Positions 50,420-63,200 of a stretch of DNA of 64,000 bases are shown here, piece by piece. The DNA is from Torreya grandis (taxonomy: Eukaryota > Streptophyta > Pinopsida > Cupressales > Taxaceae): NCBI GenBank assembly GCA_037957365.1, contig JARHVA010000021.1:129001-193000 (forward strand), given 5' to 3'. Numbering within the stretch: the stretch's first letter is position 1; every line of letters begins with the position of its first letter. A program made the translations under genes and the position numbers. The notes below the pieces were generated by a model that was not told where the DNA came from, ran no database searches, and saw nothing but the letters and a program-made list of their open reading frames with translations.

Positions 50420-52762
50420 CTAATATAATATACAACCTAAAACTATGAGTATCTTTCCTCCTGGATCAAAAGAAAAGCTTGACAATTTTCTTTCTTCATG
50501 GGATGAGGAATTGAATGAGGCATGCATCTCCTCGACCCCTAGTTTTTATGCCTACTTTTTTTTTGTTACAACTATCAGCCTCTTTAGCATGATGTTTAAT
50601 GAGAACCAAGTGGATCTAAATAGGTCAACTATGTTCACCTAGAGAGTCTCAATTTATTCATATGGCTCTTCAACCATGATTTACAATGATGGTTCAATAA
50701 GGCATACCTCCTTGGTTTCCATGGTGTCCTCAATAAGACTGGGGTTCTTCTTTAATTCAAGTTCTTTAATCTCATCAAATATCTATGCATATTATACCAA
50801 ATCTTGGTCATTGTCCTCCATGATAAACTCTTTGTCCATCTCTTTAATCACTTGATCCTCATTTTGATAAAGATTTTCAAGCTTTGGAGAGAGCTTCATT
50901 TGTAGATGCCAATCATATTTGTCCTTATTATCATCTAGAGCCATCACTAATTTAATCTTATCTTCTTGATGCATGAGGTCATCAAATTGGTTCTCTTTGT
51001 GCTCCAAAGAATTAATGGTATATTTATAAGATCCCACCTATTGTACTATCTCATCATCCAAATCTACCATCTTAAACTAACTAATCTCACTCATGAAATC
51101 CTGGTATAGTTTCTACCAATGGTCATCTTCTTGTTAGATCTCATCTCTAACCTCCACTTTCTCCTACAACTCATCCTCTTTGACTTCATAAAATACTGAG
51201 ACATGCTCACTCTTTTCAAGTGGTGTCCTAATGATGATTTCCTCCTCATAGTCACTCATAACATATTTATTTTTTGTCCCTTGGATGCATATTTTTTATT
51301 TGACTCATAAAGGAGAGGCTCTTTCTCAAAGAGTGGCAAAACAGACCCATTTAAATATTTAGTAAGATGAGAGAGGTCCAAATAAGTTACCATGGGTACC
51401 TAATTTTTCTCATAGAGTTTCTCTTCTTGGATCACATTCACCTCCTCTTCCGATTTCTTCACCTCTTGAATGGATATCCATGAAGGAAAGGATTTAGGAT
51501 TTTAAGGGGAAAGGAATGGAGGCTTTATGGTCTCTTTCTTGACTTACATAATCACCACTTCATCCTTCTTTTTCCTATTTCTTTGAATGTATTTCCAAGA
51601 TGAAAATGACCTAGATTATTGAAGAGGGAGGGATGGGGGGTAAATGAACTTGGGTTTGCTAGACTATATGACTTGGTTTCAAGATGGAAAAGATTGAGGT
51701 TCTAGTTTAACCATTTTTTTTGTTCTCCTCCTCTTTCTTTGTCCTTAGCTCCAACTCCTTGATCTACCTATCAATATTCTCTTGGAATATATTCTCTTTA
51801 AGGTGGTTAGGGATACAAGAAGGCTCTTGAGGAGAAAAGAGAAGGGTTTGGATAGGTTTAGATCCTAATTTATCTTAGGTTTTCAAATTTAGATTTAACT
51901 CAATTTGATTACCCCATGACTTCACCACTTGGTTCCACCTTTGAACCTTGAAGGACTTCATAAGGGTTTCTTGAGAAAGGATGGATTCTTGAATCCTAAC
52001 AACAGGTTGTTCAACAACAATCTCCTTTCTTTGATAGCTCTCTTGGATAGATTTATAGGAAGGAAAAGGTTGAGAAACATATGAATAAATTGGAACACTC
52101 ATAGGGTCAATTATAATGGTCTCTTAAGGAGGAATAGATGTCACATAAGAAGGATGAGGTGGTGTATATGTAGGCACATGAGATTGGCAAGTTTGGACCT
52201 ACTATTCCTCAAGGCCTTTTAGCTTTTCCTTAATTATCTAAATGTAATGACCTACATCCATCATATCACTTGTGAGATTGTTCTAATTTTCTCTCTCAAT
52301 AGGTGTCCATTCTTATTTTATTTACTATAATGAATCTCTCACATGATGGATCAGGTGAGTAGGGACATCTTGGAGATAAAGTTTCTATGAGTAAAACTCT
52401 ATTGCATGATTGTCAAGGCCTATTAAAGTTTGTTTAAGTGCTAGTGTAGATGGCTCATGATATGGTTTATGAAGGGTAGTATTATGATGGGATTTTTGTT
52501 CATATGGAGGATTAGGGCAATATTATTGTATATATGATTGATATGGGTCCACATATTGTTGGTGAGGATCATGAGGAAGGTAATATCTATTCACTTGATA
52601 ATAAGGATCATGAGAAACTTGATAAGGATCCTCATATCTTTGATAGAAAACTTGGTAGGGTTTATTAGGCTCATATAGATTATGAGGATCATATTGGGGT
52701 TGTTGATGAGGTGGATAATATGGATATTCACCATATTTATTCATATCAACCTCATATGTCAA
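50420..52762 (-). pseudogene. N1 internal long frame, function unknown
   Basis: Starting at ATG 52762 (MTYEVDMNKYGEYPYYPPHQ), all open segments on the minus strand share one frame down to TAG at 50420-50422, about 780 codons broken by many stops. The N-terminus is Tyr/Pro/Gln/His-rich with Asp-Pro-Tyr/His repeats. The middle has IPPKETIIIDPMSVPIYSYV and IQESILSQETLMKSFKVQ. The C-terminal half is acidic and Lys/Glu-rich (YVMSDYEEEIIIRTPLEKSE, QEDKIKLVMALDDNKDKYDW) and ends FSFDPGGKILIVLGCILY. I recognise no domain. The sustained frame points to former coding; a Gag-like structural role is possible but not shown. Confidence 0.65.
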
Positions 52763-52920
52763 ATGAGATGCAAAAATTGATTAAAAACTTCATTGAAACA
52801 TACTTGGTCTGTTCACAACCATAAGTTTGATTTGGAGTCACCATTGGTGCTAATTTACTTTCTTCCAAAAGTTGATCAGAGGAAAGACACACCAAGATAT
52901 TTCCACTCTTTTGGACCTAG

Positions 52921-52937
52921 TCCCACTAAGCATGCCA
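52921..52937 (-). promoter_or_regulatory. N1 primer-binding site
   Basis: The minus strand reads TGGCATGCTTAGTGGGA, 4 nt inside the right LTR. Same type as N2 and G1. Confidence 0.7.
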
Positions 52938-52941
52938 GAAC

Positions 52942-55697
52942 TATTAGATATCTATAATTCACCCTAGCTAGAGGGAGGAGTGTTTAGGTCCTACTTCTAA
53001 ATCTAGCTCAACATGGGACTGACCCCAGGCTATGGGTATCCTATAATGTGGTCAAACCTCTAGGATTTTTAATGAGGTGAGCTCCTCTAATGCATTAATT
53101 AGCTCATTCCCATACTACTACAACCTACTAATGACCAGGGAAAAGGGAGATAGAGAGATAGAAAACATGAAAGGGAAACCTAAACTAACATCATTGGTGT
53201 ACCTAATTTATGGTTGATACACCTTGCTTGACTCTTAAAACACTAATGAAATAAGTAAAAGACCAGATCTAGGATCCCAAATATCTTTCATATATTAGTG
53301 TTTCCTGGAGAGGTTCACCAAATGATCTAAGCTAATGGAAATGAAGGATAGGTCTAAAATAAGACACTAACTAGTCACAATATCCACATGTAGTCTTCAA
53401 TCAAGAGATGTAAAACACTAAACATGACCTGCATAACAAGATGAACTAGTGACTAGGTGAGATCATAAATTGATAAGGGAGAGACTTATACCACATATGA
53501 AAGTCTAACACATACACACTATACTAGAACATTTAAATCTAAAATAGTCTTGTATTCATTTTAAGAGGTTACAAGCTCCATCATGGAAAATTCTAGTCAT
53601 GCCCAAGAGAGGGAGTAGAGAAAATACAAAGAGGATCCATTTTTTGGATTAAAAGCCTATATATATATATATCATTAAAATATAAAGAGAGATGGGAATA
53701 GTGTATTGAAGAGTGGAGTAAAGTCCTCAAGATCAAGAAGTGAGGTGGTATCACTTGATTGCTTTTTATTTGCGTGCCTTGATCAACAAATGCATCTCTT
53801 GATATCTCAATAATCCTTAAGCTCCTCTCATTAGCTGAGAGATCTCACTAGAAGACAAGGGATTGTTACATGATGACCAAATATTTTTAAGTGTAATCAA
53901 ATGCACCCTAACTACCTCTCCAAGTACCAACTCACCATCTTAGGACCCTAAGTCCACTTGACCTATCTATGAGGATCAATTCCTTGAATCTTGAAACTGA
54001 CAATCATGTCATGCCTTGACTGGTAGAGTACTTGATTTGTCAATGATAGGGACAAATTGATAGATGATACCTTTTGCATCAATCACCCATATCTACTCTA
54101 TTTTCATAGGTCTATTGTAGATGGAAAACTAATCTAAGGTCATTAGTTTTCCTATAGTCCTTATATTAAAATAGACCCATATACTATATAGTACCTCTAA
54201 ACTCTGAATAGGTCTAAATAAACCCACTTTATCTTTAAAACATCCAAGAGTTAATTATACATGGATCCTTATTTATAAATGGTGAACTAATCATGATTAA
54301 TAACCATTCAAGCCATAAAAGGTTGAACCAAAGGTCCACATTAAGCTCCAATGGTAGTCCCTTTATGTTCTTCATACTTGACTGTATCAGTTAGATTGAT
54401 CCATGGCATTTGAAGAGCTCTAATGGAATCAAGAAGACCCTATAAAAACTTTGTTTCCATGGTCAAAATTATCCTCTTAATATTTGTCAAGAATCCTGGG
54501 CTCACCTTTTCTCTAATTGGTTGTCAAAATCTGACTCAATGCATCGACATATTGACTCAACTTGCTGCATCAATTTCAATCTGTATGAATGCCTATGGAT
54601 CATTGATCTTATACCAGTTAAATTCTCTATTGACACTTGTACTCAACTAATTATCTCTTGATATACACTAACCCTTTGACCTCTACTCATCGTTATATCT
54701 TAATGTATGATGTAATGTGGACCATTATATCAAATAGGACCTATTGTTTGAAAGCCAACAACTAGTTCATGATCTTAAAAATGATGTCCCTGATCCCATA
54801 AAATGACATTCACATGACCATAATTGACATTTGTGTGAATAGGATTTCCTTTGATCTAACCAAAAATTGACATCTACATGAATGTCTTAAGCTTTTTAAC
54901 CAAGTTTGAAGGCTTAGATCTTACAGTATAAGAATCATGGAGGCACCAAATTTTTAGGAGATGTTCTTGAGGCCAAAAGGAATGAACCCATTTGATCTAA
55001 TGGTCTTGGGAGACTTTCTATTAAATATATTAAATACACAATTTGGCTGGTCTATTTGATACTACATGACATCTTGGTTCATTTAGCTAAGTATGGAAAA
55101 CATAGCAAAATCTGATTGAGGAGCCAACTTTGAGCCTTCATAACTTCTATCACAGTTCAAAGTATGACATGGAACTTGGTGCATAAAAACTACGGTCTAA
55201 ACTAAAAAAACCCATATGATAATCTTCCCTTACAATTACCACACATATGAGATATATATTTGTGAATATGCTCACTTAACTCTTGTAAAATTTCTTTGAA
55301 AATGGCTAAGTATGGAAAAACAACATAATTTAGCCTAGAAGTCCAAATTTAGGTCTTCATATCTTTTGATGAAATTTGGTGGATGAATTAAAAATTGTAA
55401 CATCTATTATTGGGATTAATTTGAACAAACCCATATGACCATTTCTTCTTAACTCATCCACATATGGCAATTATGATATTGGCAAAGTGCCTAATCAAAA
55501 ATTTTGCCAGTAGACCCAAGTGTCCCAATGAACACAATGAAGAACCAAATGGATCCCATGCATTTTCATACTAATTCTAAGAACTTTTGACATCCTATAG
55601 GATCTCTAAAACACTTTAAACCTATCCCAAATCCTTTTGATCCACTGCTTCATCAAACCATGCAAGAGCTTCATATGTGGCCTAAAATTGGCTAACA
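52942..55697 (-). repeat. N1 5' LTR (right copy)
   Basis: 2,756 bp, plus-strand start TATTAGATATC (terminal TG mutated) and end GCTAACA before CTAAG. It is the 5' LTR because the PBS abuts it. Open frames within it (for example 54423-54650) are not genes. Confidence 0.9.
53657..53672 (-). promoter_or_regulatory. Probable TATA box of the N1 5' LTR
   Basis: The minus strand reads through a TATATATATATATA run followed by GGCTTTTAATCC. The left LTR has the cleaner CTATATATAGAGGCTTTT at the same place (48083-48099). A microsatellite-like growth of the TATA is seen only here. Confidence 0.45.
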
Positions 55698-55702
55698 CTA
55701 AG

Positions 55703-57803
55703 CCTTGAAACCTCTCATACACACTCCTACAAGAATTTCATCACCTTTATTAGAACTTACCTAAACCTAAAACCATTTTTGATACTTTTAATTACACTGT
55801 TGGCTTGGGTGGACCCTGTATCCTAATCATTAAAATCATGTTATGAGTTTAGGTTAGCTCTGACCAACCTAGACCAAGACTCACTTATTTTTATCAATTA
55901 AAAATACATAGTCGATTGGGCCAACCCTATCGACTAAACTTTCAAAAAGGTTTAGGGTTAGATTTAATTGTATACAAACATTTATTTTGCCATTTCTTAG
56001 AGAGACAACATAGTTGATTATTCATTTTCACTTCTTTATAATATGTTCTTCTACCATTCTAATTGAGGAGTTATTGCTTAGGGTTTATAATTAGAGAAGA
56101 ATCTTGTCTTGTTTAAAAGTCTTGGATTCTTTAGCATTTCTTAGTGATCCCTAAAAACCACAAAAACCAATTGTGAAGAACCTTTGGCCAAGGAAGAGAC
56201 TGAGTCTTGATAGGTTCATCTTCAAGGTACGTATCTCTAACTTTACTATAATTTAGTATATATAAGTAGCATAAGTAATGTATTTTGAATATATTTCTCT
56301 TTCCATGCATTAGGGTTTTACCTATATATAGATTAATTAGGATTCTCCTATGCATGTCTACTTTTTATGTTTATTACCCCCACTTTGTGCCACAAGTTTT
56401 GGTGAGAACTAGATTAGATTTTACTTTAATTGTCATTTACTTTGTGAATATGAAAACATAGGACCTAGATAAGGTTATTTCATAGTGTTACTTGACTAGA
56501 GGCTTTGTAACCCTCTCTAGTGATTTTATTATGGTAAATTATCCCTTGGTTAGGTCTAGTGGATCCATATTGGTCATGACTCCAAATATTTAATGTATCA
56601 ACAATTAGAAGTGTAAGTAGGATTTATATTCTCTATGATAAGACTGATTAATAGATCAGTTTCATACACATACACTAGAAGATCCAAGAAACTACTCATA
56701 TAAAGAGGAAAAGTGGATTTTCATCTCACAAATAGCTCCATTTCCTATCCTATAACCTAATACAACCAATATGAATATGGTTCTAATCCAACCTCAAACC
56801 CCCACACTTGTATCAATGCTCTTACTAATACAACAATGTAAGGTTACATAACACATTACATCACAACATTTTCACTTTGACATGTTAAGATTTTTAGGGT
56901 AGAAGTTATTTTAAATTACATTTACACTGGTACTTTATGAACACATTTATGATCAGACTCACAATTGGGATTATGAACATAGTAACATACATGTACTAAG
57001 TCATACACACAAAACAATCATATAATAAATTCGTTTATATATAATAGTCTAATTGTTCATAAGGTTTGGTGAATGAACAAATATTATAGGTGTTTACACA
57101 AAATTTACAATTTTAGATGCAAAACAATAAATTCACAAGCTAAAGGTACACATGTTTAGTTCACATACCGTGGTTCCATTGATTCATGATAATTAACACA
57201 ACTTTCATCACAATATGATTGCATAATTTAATAATGTTATACAAAGGTAAAAGTGACCTCATTAATCCAATTGAAGTACATATTTCATCCTTAATAACAT
57301 AACTAACTTCCATCTATCACCACTACTAAAATATCAAGAAAATAACATATGGTAATCCTCATGCCTATCATCACAATGACCCACGGTATCATGTAAATAT
57401 GTATATTTCTCAATATTAACCCATAAATAATCTCAATTATGCCTTCTCAAATCAAGGAAGGTTAATAATCTTCTCAAATGGTATCCTAATGTGAATGATC
57501 TCAAAATCAACTTAACCAAAATCTAAGTACCCAATCTATTTTCTATCTATTAAAAAAGTGATTGAACCAAATACACTGACTTTCCATAATTCCCATACTA
57601 ACATACCTCACTTAGAATACCCATATCAAACTAAAATATCTATGTATAGTAACAAAGTGCCTCACATGAAAATATATGTCTTTCTTGCTAAACCAAACTT
57701 GAGTAACTATTCCAACCAACATTTCCCCCTGTGTATGTCATTATCACTGGTAGAATCTCTAAAATTGAATTACTCAATAGTGTCATACTATAATATACAC
57801 TAA
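55703..57803. other. No gene seen
   Basis: AT-rich sequence between N1 and T1. It continues the DNA left of 47306. No domain, RNA gene or repeat edge is recognised; the frames at 56131-56355 and 57558-57803 show no family resemblance. Confidence 0.45.
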
Positions 57804-57808
57804 TATAT

Positions 57809-58680
57809 TGAAAGATCTCAAACTAGGATTGAAAGCAAATAAAATTGATTTCCACTACTTACAGCATTCAATCAATTGGACAAAGATATAAAACCGAATG
57901 TAACTGATACTATAGCCCAAATGTCATAAAATTATTATAGATTGGTCTCAAAACCCAATTATTATAACAACAACCAAACTAGAAATAAAAAACTTGGGAT
58001 TGCGTGCTCTCGGCCTGCTGTGTCCAGAAAACACAGTCGCCAACGTCGGTCGATACCCTGCCACTGTCAGCCGTCTGAGGGCGACCTCTGCCTGCCTGTC
58101 TGACTACCTAATTGCCGGCATCGGTAGATAATCAACCGATGTCGGTCTATATGCCGATGTCGGTCTCTGTATAACCCTGCGGCCAAACTGTGCCTTTTCC
58201 TTTCTCTGACCCTGCTGGTACAGCTTGGTGTCGATCTATCTATCTATATGGATTTTTGTACCCGAACCTGATATGCAAATAAAATATATAAATCTGGAAC
58301 CTAAACAATGAATAAATACCTGGAACCCATTTGCATACGCTGAACCCTGGTATACTCCATGAATGGCCTCTGAAGCTCCCGATCTGACCAATATGCACAA
58401 TCTAGATTCCGTCTTGAATCCACCTCTGACAAAGCGCTGGGTTTTCATCCAACTCTTCACCAATCTACTGAAGGGTTTCATCCTCAGAGATTCCAGCTGA
58501 ATCACCGATTCAAGCTTCTCAGAATAATTTTTTCAAAAGAAGATATTAGATAATACCAATGCTTTGCTTTCCCCTTCTTTTAAAGCCTTCCAAGGAAACT
58601 TCTAGAAGAAGTTAATTTTATTTTCATAATAATTTAATTAATTAATTAAACCATTTTAATAGAAAATTGGGGACATTACA
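57809..58680 (-). repeat. T1 3' LTR (left copy)
   Basis: Minus-strand start TGTAATGTCCCCAATTTTC, with plus-strand edge TGAAAGATCTC at the other end. It contains four to five ACCGACRTCGGY-type palindromic modules (58,030-58,165). The frame at 58236-58505 is part of the LTR and is not a gene. Confidence 0.95.
58279..58293 (-). promoter_or_regulatory. Possible TATA box of the T1 LTR
   Basis: The minus strand reads ATTTATATATTTTATT. It is conserved in the right LTR near 61,460. An alternative, CTTTAAAAG, lies further upstream (~58,575). Neither is confirmed. Confidence 0.3.
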
Positions 58681-58693
58681 GTCCTCCCTTCCC
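58681..58693 (-). promoter_or_regulatory. T1 polypurine tract
   Basis: The minus strand reads GGGAAGGGAGGAC directly before the 3' LTR. Confidence 0.75.
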
Positions 58694-60821
58694 GTAGATT
58701 GCTTGTCCTCAAGCAATTCGCCCTTGATACCCAATACCAACTACCTGGATGCCATATTAATCTCAAAAATTTGCAAATTCTTCTGTCAGAAACACCAGGC
58801 TGGAAAATATCTGTGACTACATTCACCTTGTTTCTCCTAGAGAGTAGTGTGATAATCCTCAATATGTAATTAGCAAATTCACCATCACATACCTTAGACT
58901 TAGAAAAGGGCCGCTGCGCTACTCTGATTAACAAACTCTCACAATCCCCATAAGGATGTTGACTTATAATTGGAAAGGAAAATGCCCTGCAACAAATAGA
59001 ATTAGTTACCACATCATCTATAAAATGAGACTCCATCCTGTGGGATGACCCCTCCTTAGGTCCTCCATCTTGCTCTGCCTTCAAGATAATCTTCCTTCCC
59101 CCAGAAAGGAATTCTAACTACATACAACGGTGATCAATAATGTAGCGCCCAATACCCTGTAACCACTGCATGCCCAAGACCACATCATAATCCTCTAAAG
59201 GAAACACATAAAAATCATCGGTCAAGGTGTAATTCCCCATCTGAATGCTGAGCTGTGGAATCCATTTGGTACAACCCAATACTGCACCGTCTACCACTTT
59301 TACCCCGAAACCACCAAACTTCTCATACTGTAATCCACGCCTTCCCACTAACTTCTGGTCAATGAAGTTATGAGTAGCACCTGTATCTACCAAGCTCACT
59401 ACCCACTTACCCTCAAGTGTACCTTTCAACCGAAAGGCATGAAAGTTAGGATAACTGGAGAGAGTAGCCATAATTGCTTTCGCTGATGCCAAAGGCTCTG
59501 GGGTGTCTAACTCCAACTGTATCTGCTCCTGCTCAATATTATCCTCAATTTCCATATCAGGGACCTCCTCATCTCCACACTCAGAAGTTACCTCAATCAA
59601 ATGAACCTTTCCTTTACCCATGCAATGATGGCCTGGTTCCCATGGGTCTTTGCAGGAAAAACATAACTTTTTCCTCCTCAAGTCATTCCTAGTCTCCTGA
59701 TTCATCCAAGGATTTGTAGAGGATGGCCCTTCTTTAATTTGTGGTGCATTGGCCTTCTGTATAGGCTGAGATTCCGCAGCTATTTTCTTATCACCCTGAT
59801 AAGAAGTGGGAACAGTGTCCAGTCTCAATGTCACATCAATGGCATCCTTAAGAGTGGCTGGTTGGAAAGCACGTACCAGTCCCTTAAGTCTATCCTATAA
59901 TCCCTCAATAAATAACATCACACTCCGTCTCTGAGGCATATCAGGTACCATAACTGCAATACGCTGAAACTCATTAATATAAGTTTCTGCGTGACCACTC
60001 TATCTAAGATGAGCCAACTCCCTGTAGTAAAGTTCTGTATCCTTACGGTCAAACCGTGCAATAAGTCTCTCAGTGAACTCAGCATAGGAGTGAACTAAAG
60101 CATGATCCTGAGTGACCAATCCATGGTGCCACCAATCATATGCAATCCCCTCTAAATGTAATACCGCAAACTGAATGGCTTGACGCTCAGGCATGGGCCT
60201 CAAAGAAAGATATATGTCCAGCTTGTGGACCCAAGCTCTTGCACTAGTCTCTCCAGAACCATTATATGAAGCCAATGTAATCTTCCCTGTAGCTCTATTG
60301 AGGTCATGATTATGCTGCTGCTGTGGTGGCCTATTACCCCGATCTCCCTTGAGTCTAGCTGTGTCTCTACGCTGTGCACAATACTGGGGAAAAGGAAAAA
60401 CCTCCCTAACCTCTGGGGGTAAAGCTCTCCATTCTGCTGTCGCTGCCAAAACGGACTCTTGGAACCCCATCTCTAGTGGTTCCACCTGTACTGGTTGTCC
60501 ACCTGGTACAAACTGAGGCAGTAATGGTCTATTAGGAGTAGGTGTATGATGATGATGTCGCCTAGAGGAATGACGGGAGCTCCCCACTGAAGAATGGGAA
60601 TGGTGACTATGCTGACTGGAATGATGGGTATGATCACTACTAGTCATTGAAGCTGATCTATTCCTTCTACCTCTGTGTCTATCCACCTCTAAACGCTCCA
60701 TGGTATCCTATAATCGGTCTAGAGCCTGAACAATCCTGGGCTGGGTAGTGATGAGGGTCCTCATCATCTCCCTTTCTTCTTCATCCTGGTTTCTATGGGC
60801 ATTCCTCTATTCTTCGGCCAT
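58681..60821 (-). pseudogene. gag-pro: T1 gag-protease frame with five TAG stops
   Basis: One frame runs from ATG 60821 to beyond the LTR edge. N-terminus MAEE, then a His/Ser-rich region (THHSSQHSHHSHSSVGSSRH). The capsid is LASYNGSGETSARAWVHKLD, HLEGIAYDWWHHGL, YAEFTERLIARFDRKDTELY and SGHAETYINEFQRIAVMVPD. The zinc-knuckle-like segment is KLCFSCKDPWEPGHHCMGKG. The protease is WVVSLVDTGATHNFIDQKLV (catalytic DTG intact), WIPQLSIQMGNYTLTDDFYV and DYDVVLGMQWLQGIGRYIID. A 145-codon tail without a known domain follows. Stops lie at 60807, 60708, 60000, 59895 and 59118; all are TAG, mostly where Gln would fit. Most like chromovirus-type gag-pro. pol is missing. Confidence 0.92.
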
Positions 60822-60952
60822 GATAGGTGGCTGTCCTAAACCCAACTCTCGCTCGTACTGAGCTCTACTACGTGTAAAATATCTATGGCTTCTATCAAAT
60901 CTTCCAGGATGCATAGAAATAAAATAGCTTTACCCCTACAGGCTAGCAAGAT

Positions 60953-60969
60953 GCATGGCTCTGATACCA
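60953..60969 (-). promoter_or_regulatory. T1 primer-binding site (initiator tRNA-Met type)
   Basis: The minus strand reads TGGTATCAGAGCCATGC, 1 nt inside the 5' LTR; TGGTATCAGAGC is the standard tRNA-iMet complement. Confidence 0.9.
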
Positions 60970-60970
60970 C

Positions 60971-61861
60971 TAAAAGATCCCAAACTAGGATTGAAAGCAA
61001 ATAAAATTGATTTCCACTACTTACAGCATTCAATCAATTGGACAAAGATATAAAACTGAATGTAACTGATACTATAGCCCAAATGTCATAAAATTATTAC
61101 AGATTGGTCTCAAAACCAAATTATTATAACAACCAAACTGGAAATAAAAAACTTGGGATTGCGTGCTCTCGGCCTGCTGTGTCCAAAAAACACAGTCGCC
61201 GATGTCGGTCGCTGAGGATGCCGACGTCGGTCGATACCCTGCCACCGTCGGCTGTCTGAGGGTGACCTCTACCTGCCTGTTTGACTGCCTAATTGCCGGC
61301 GTCGGTAGATAATCGGCTGATGTCGGTCTATATGCCGATGCCGGTCTCTGTATAACCCTGCGACCGAACTGTGCCTTTTCCTTTCTCTGACCCTGCTGGT
61401 ATGGCCTGGTGCCGATCTGTCTATCCGTACGGATTTCTGTACCCGAACCTGATATGCAAATAAAATATATAAATCTGGAACCTAAATAATGAATAAATAC
61501 TTGGAACCCATTTGCATAGGCTGAACCCTGGTATACTCCGTGAATGGCCTCTGAAGCTCTCGATCTGACCAATATGCACAATCTGGATTCTGTCTCGAAT
61601 CCACCTCTGACAAAGCGCTGGGTTTTCATCCAACTCTTTGCCAATCTACTGAAGGGTTTCGTCCTCAGAGATTCCAGCTGAATCACCGATTCAAGCTTCT
61701 CAGAATAATTTTTTCAAAAGAAGATATTAGATAATACCAATGCTTTGCTTTCCCCTTCTTTTAAAGCCTTCCAAGGAAACTTCTAGAAGAAGTTAATTTT
61801 ATTTTCATAATAATTTAATTAATTAATTAAACCATTTTAATAGAAAATTGGGGACATTACA
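60971..61861 (-). repeat. T1 5' LTR (right copy)
   Basis: 891 bp. Relative to the left LTR it has one extra 22-bp unit carrying a palindromic module (near 61,203-61,224) and a 3-bp deletion. The last 200 bp on the plus strand (61662-61861) are identical to 58481-58680. The 204-codon frame at 61072-61686 lies inside the LTR and is not a gene. Confidence 0.95.
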
Positions 61862-61866
61862 TATAT

Positions 61867-63200
61867 CATGAAAAAACTGACCACAGATGTAGTATATGAC
61901 CAACTATGAATCCCATATAAAGTACCTATGTGTAAAAAAGTCTCATGAATCATGCTTACCATCTAAAATTACTCATTCTAATTATGTTTATTGTAAGGGT
62001 AGATGAACCAACCCATTTTATTTATCTATAATTCCCAATATTAAACCTATGAATTTAACTATCATGGATCTACAGATCCCCATAAGACACTCACACATAA
62101 TAAGGTAAGCTTAATTATTTAACTAATTTTAACCTCTCTAAACTTATGAACCAAATAAACCCATAAAATAAATTATTTCTAAAGTCTTCTCATGTATGAC
62201 AATGGTCCTATTATTCTTATCATTCTATCACATAAGATCTCTCATGATCTAACAGTCTTTTGGCTCTCATGACTACCTAACTTCCTAGAACCTAATTGTA
62301 ACCTTGTCTCACACCTCATTTTCTCCTATAGATGGTTGGATGACTAACCATTATTAATGTAGGTCACTCAAGTGTGGAAGTCAAAAAATACCAAAACAAA
62401 ATTTAATTGACCAAATATTTCATAGCTCAACAAAATTATTTAGGTGAACTATCCTTACCTCCTCAATGAGATATTAGACATAAAAATCACATTTCTTGTT
62501 CATTGTATAAAATAGTGTTACCCTACCATAATTCCCAAATATCTTAGTGTTTTAACTAGTTTATGATACAAAATGTCATGCCCAAAATTTAAATCTTGGA
62601 CATACACAAACAACACTTTTTTTTCTTACACTTCACTCAAGAACACTACCACTAATAATTATAAAAATAATGAATGGTAAATAACACTTACTATGAATGA
62701 ATCTAAATTCAAAACAATTCATTTTACAAATAAAAATGGCTAAGGTTTCAAATTATATATATATATATAGATTGGTTAAAGTCGGGTTAAGGGGGCCCAA
62801 ACCTGAATAAAAGATACTAGAAGATAGACATGACTAAAAATAAAAATAGATAGGGTAAAAAAATAATCCTAAAAACAAAACACCCTTCATCCAAAAAGAC
62901 ACTAAACTTCAGCTAGAATCCTAGAAAAATAAAATAAGGCAGTGAAAAAATCAGCTAGTCATATTCAGAGTAGATGACCAATTTATTGGCTAACAAACTT
63001 TCCCTTTTGATGCTCACTTTTCCTCTAGTGTGGTTTCCCATGAACTATTCCTTATTGTCTCCCTTTCTTTTACATTTCAAGATGGTCTCATAATCCCTAC
63101 TATATTCCACTCCTTCACTCTGATTGGTATTTTTGCCCTATGGGATGAGCTCCTTAGTACCTATAGGATATTTTCCAAACTACATGTCTACCATATCAAG
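61867..63200. other. No gene seen
   Basis: AT-rich flank of T1 with a short TA run at ~62,754. No coding or structural signal recognised; the frames from 63030 are unsupported. Confidence 0.45.

Larger units (their letters stand above)
57809..61861 (-). mobile_element. T1: gag-protease-only Ty3/gypsy element, best preserved in the window
   Basis: LTRs at 57809-58680 (872 bp) and 60971-61861 (891 bp) are flanked by a perfect TATAT duplication (57804-57808 and 61862-61866). The minus-strand PBS (initiator tRNA-Met type) is at 60969-60953 and a polypurine tract at 58693-58681. The 2.29-kb interior encodes gag and protease only; RT, RNase H and integrase are absent. The LTRs differ at roughly 42 of ~865 sites by my count (~5%), nearly all transitions. 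Moving would need enzymes from a complete relative. Confidence 0.95.

Noticed and set aside
61072..61686. 204-codon minus-strand frame, with a shorter relative at 58236-58505
   Set aside because: Both lie inside the T1 LTRs, differ in length through decay, and show no domain.
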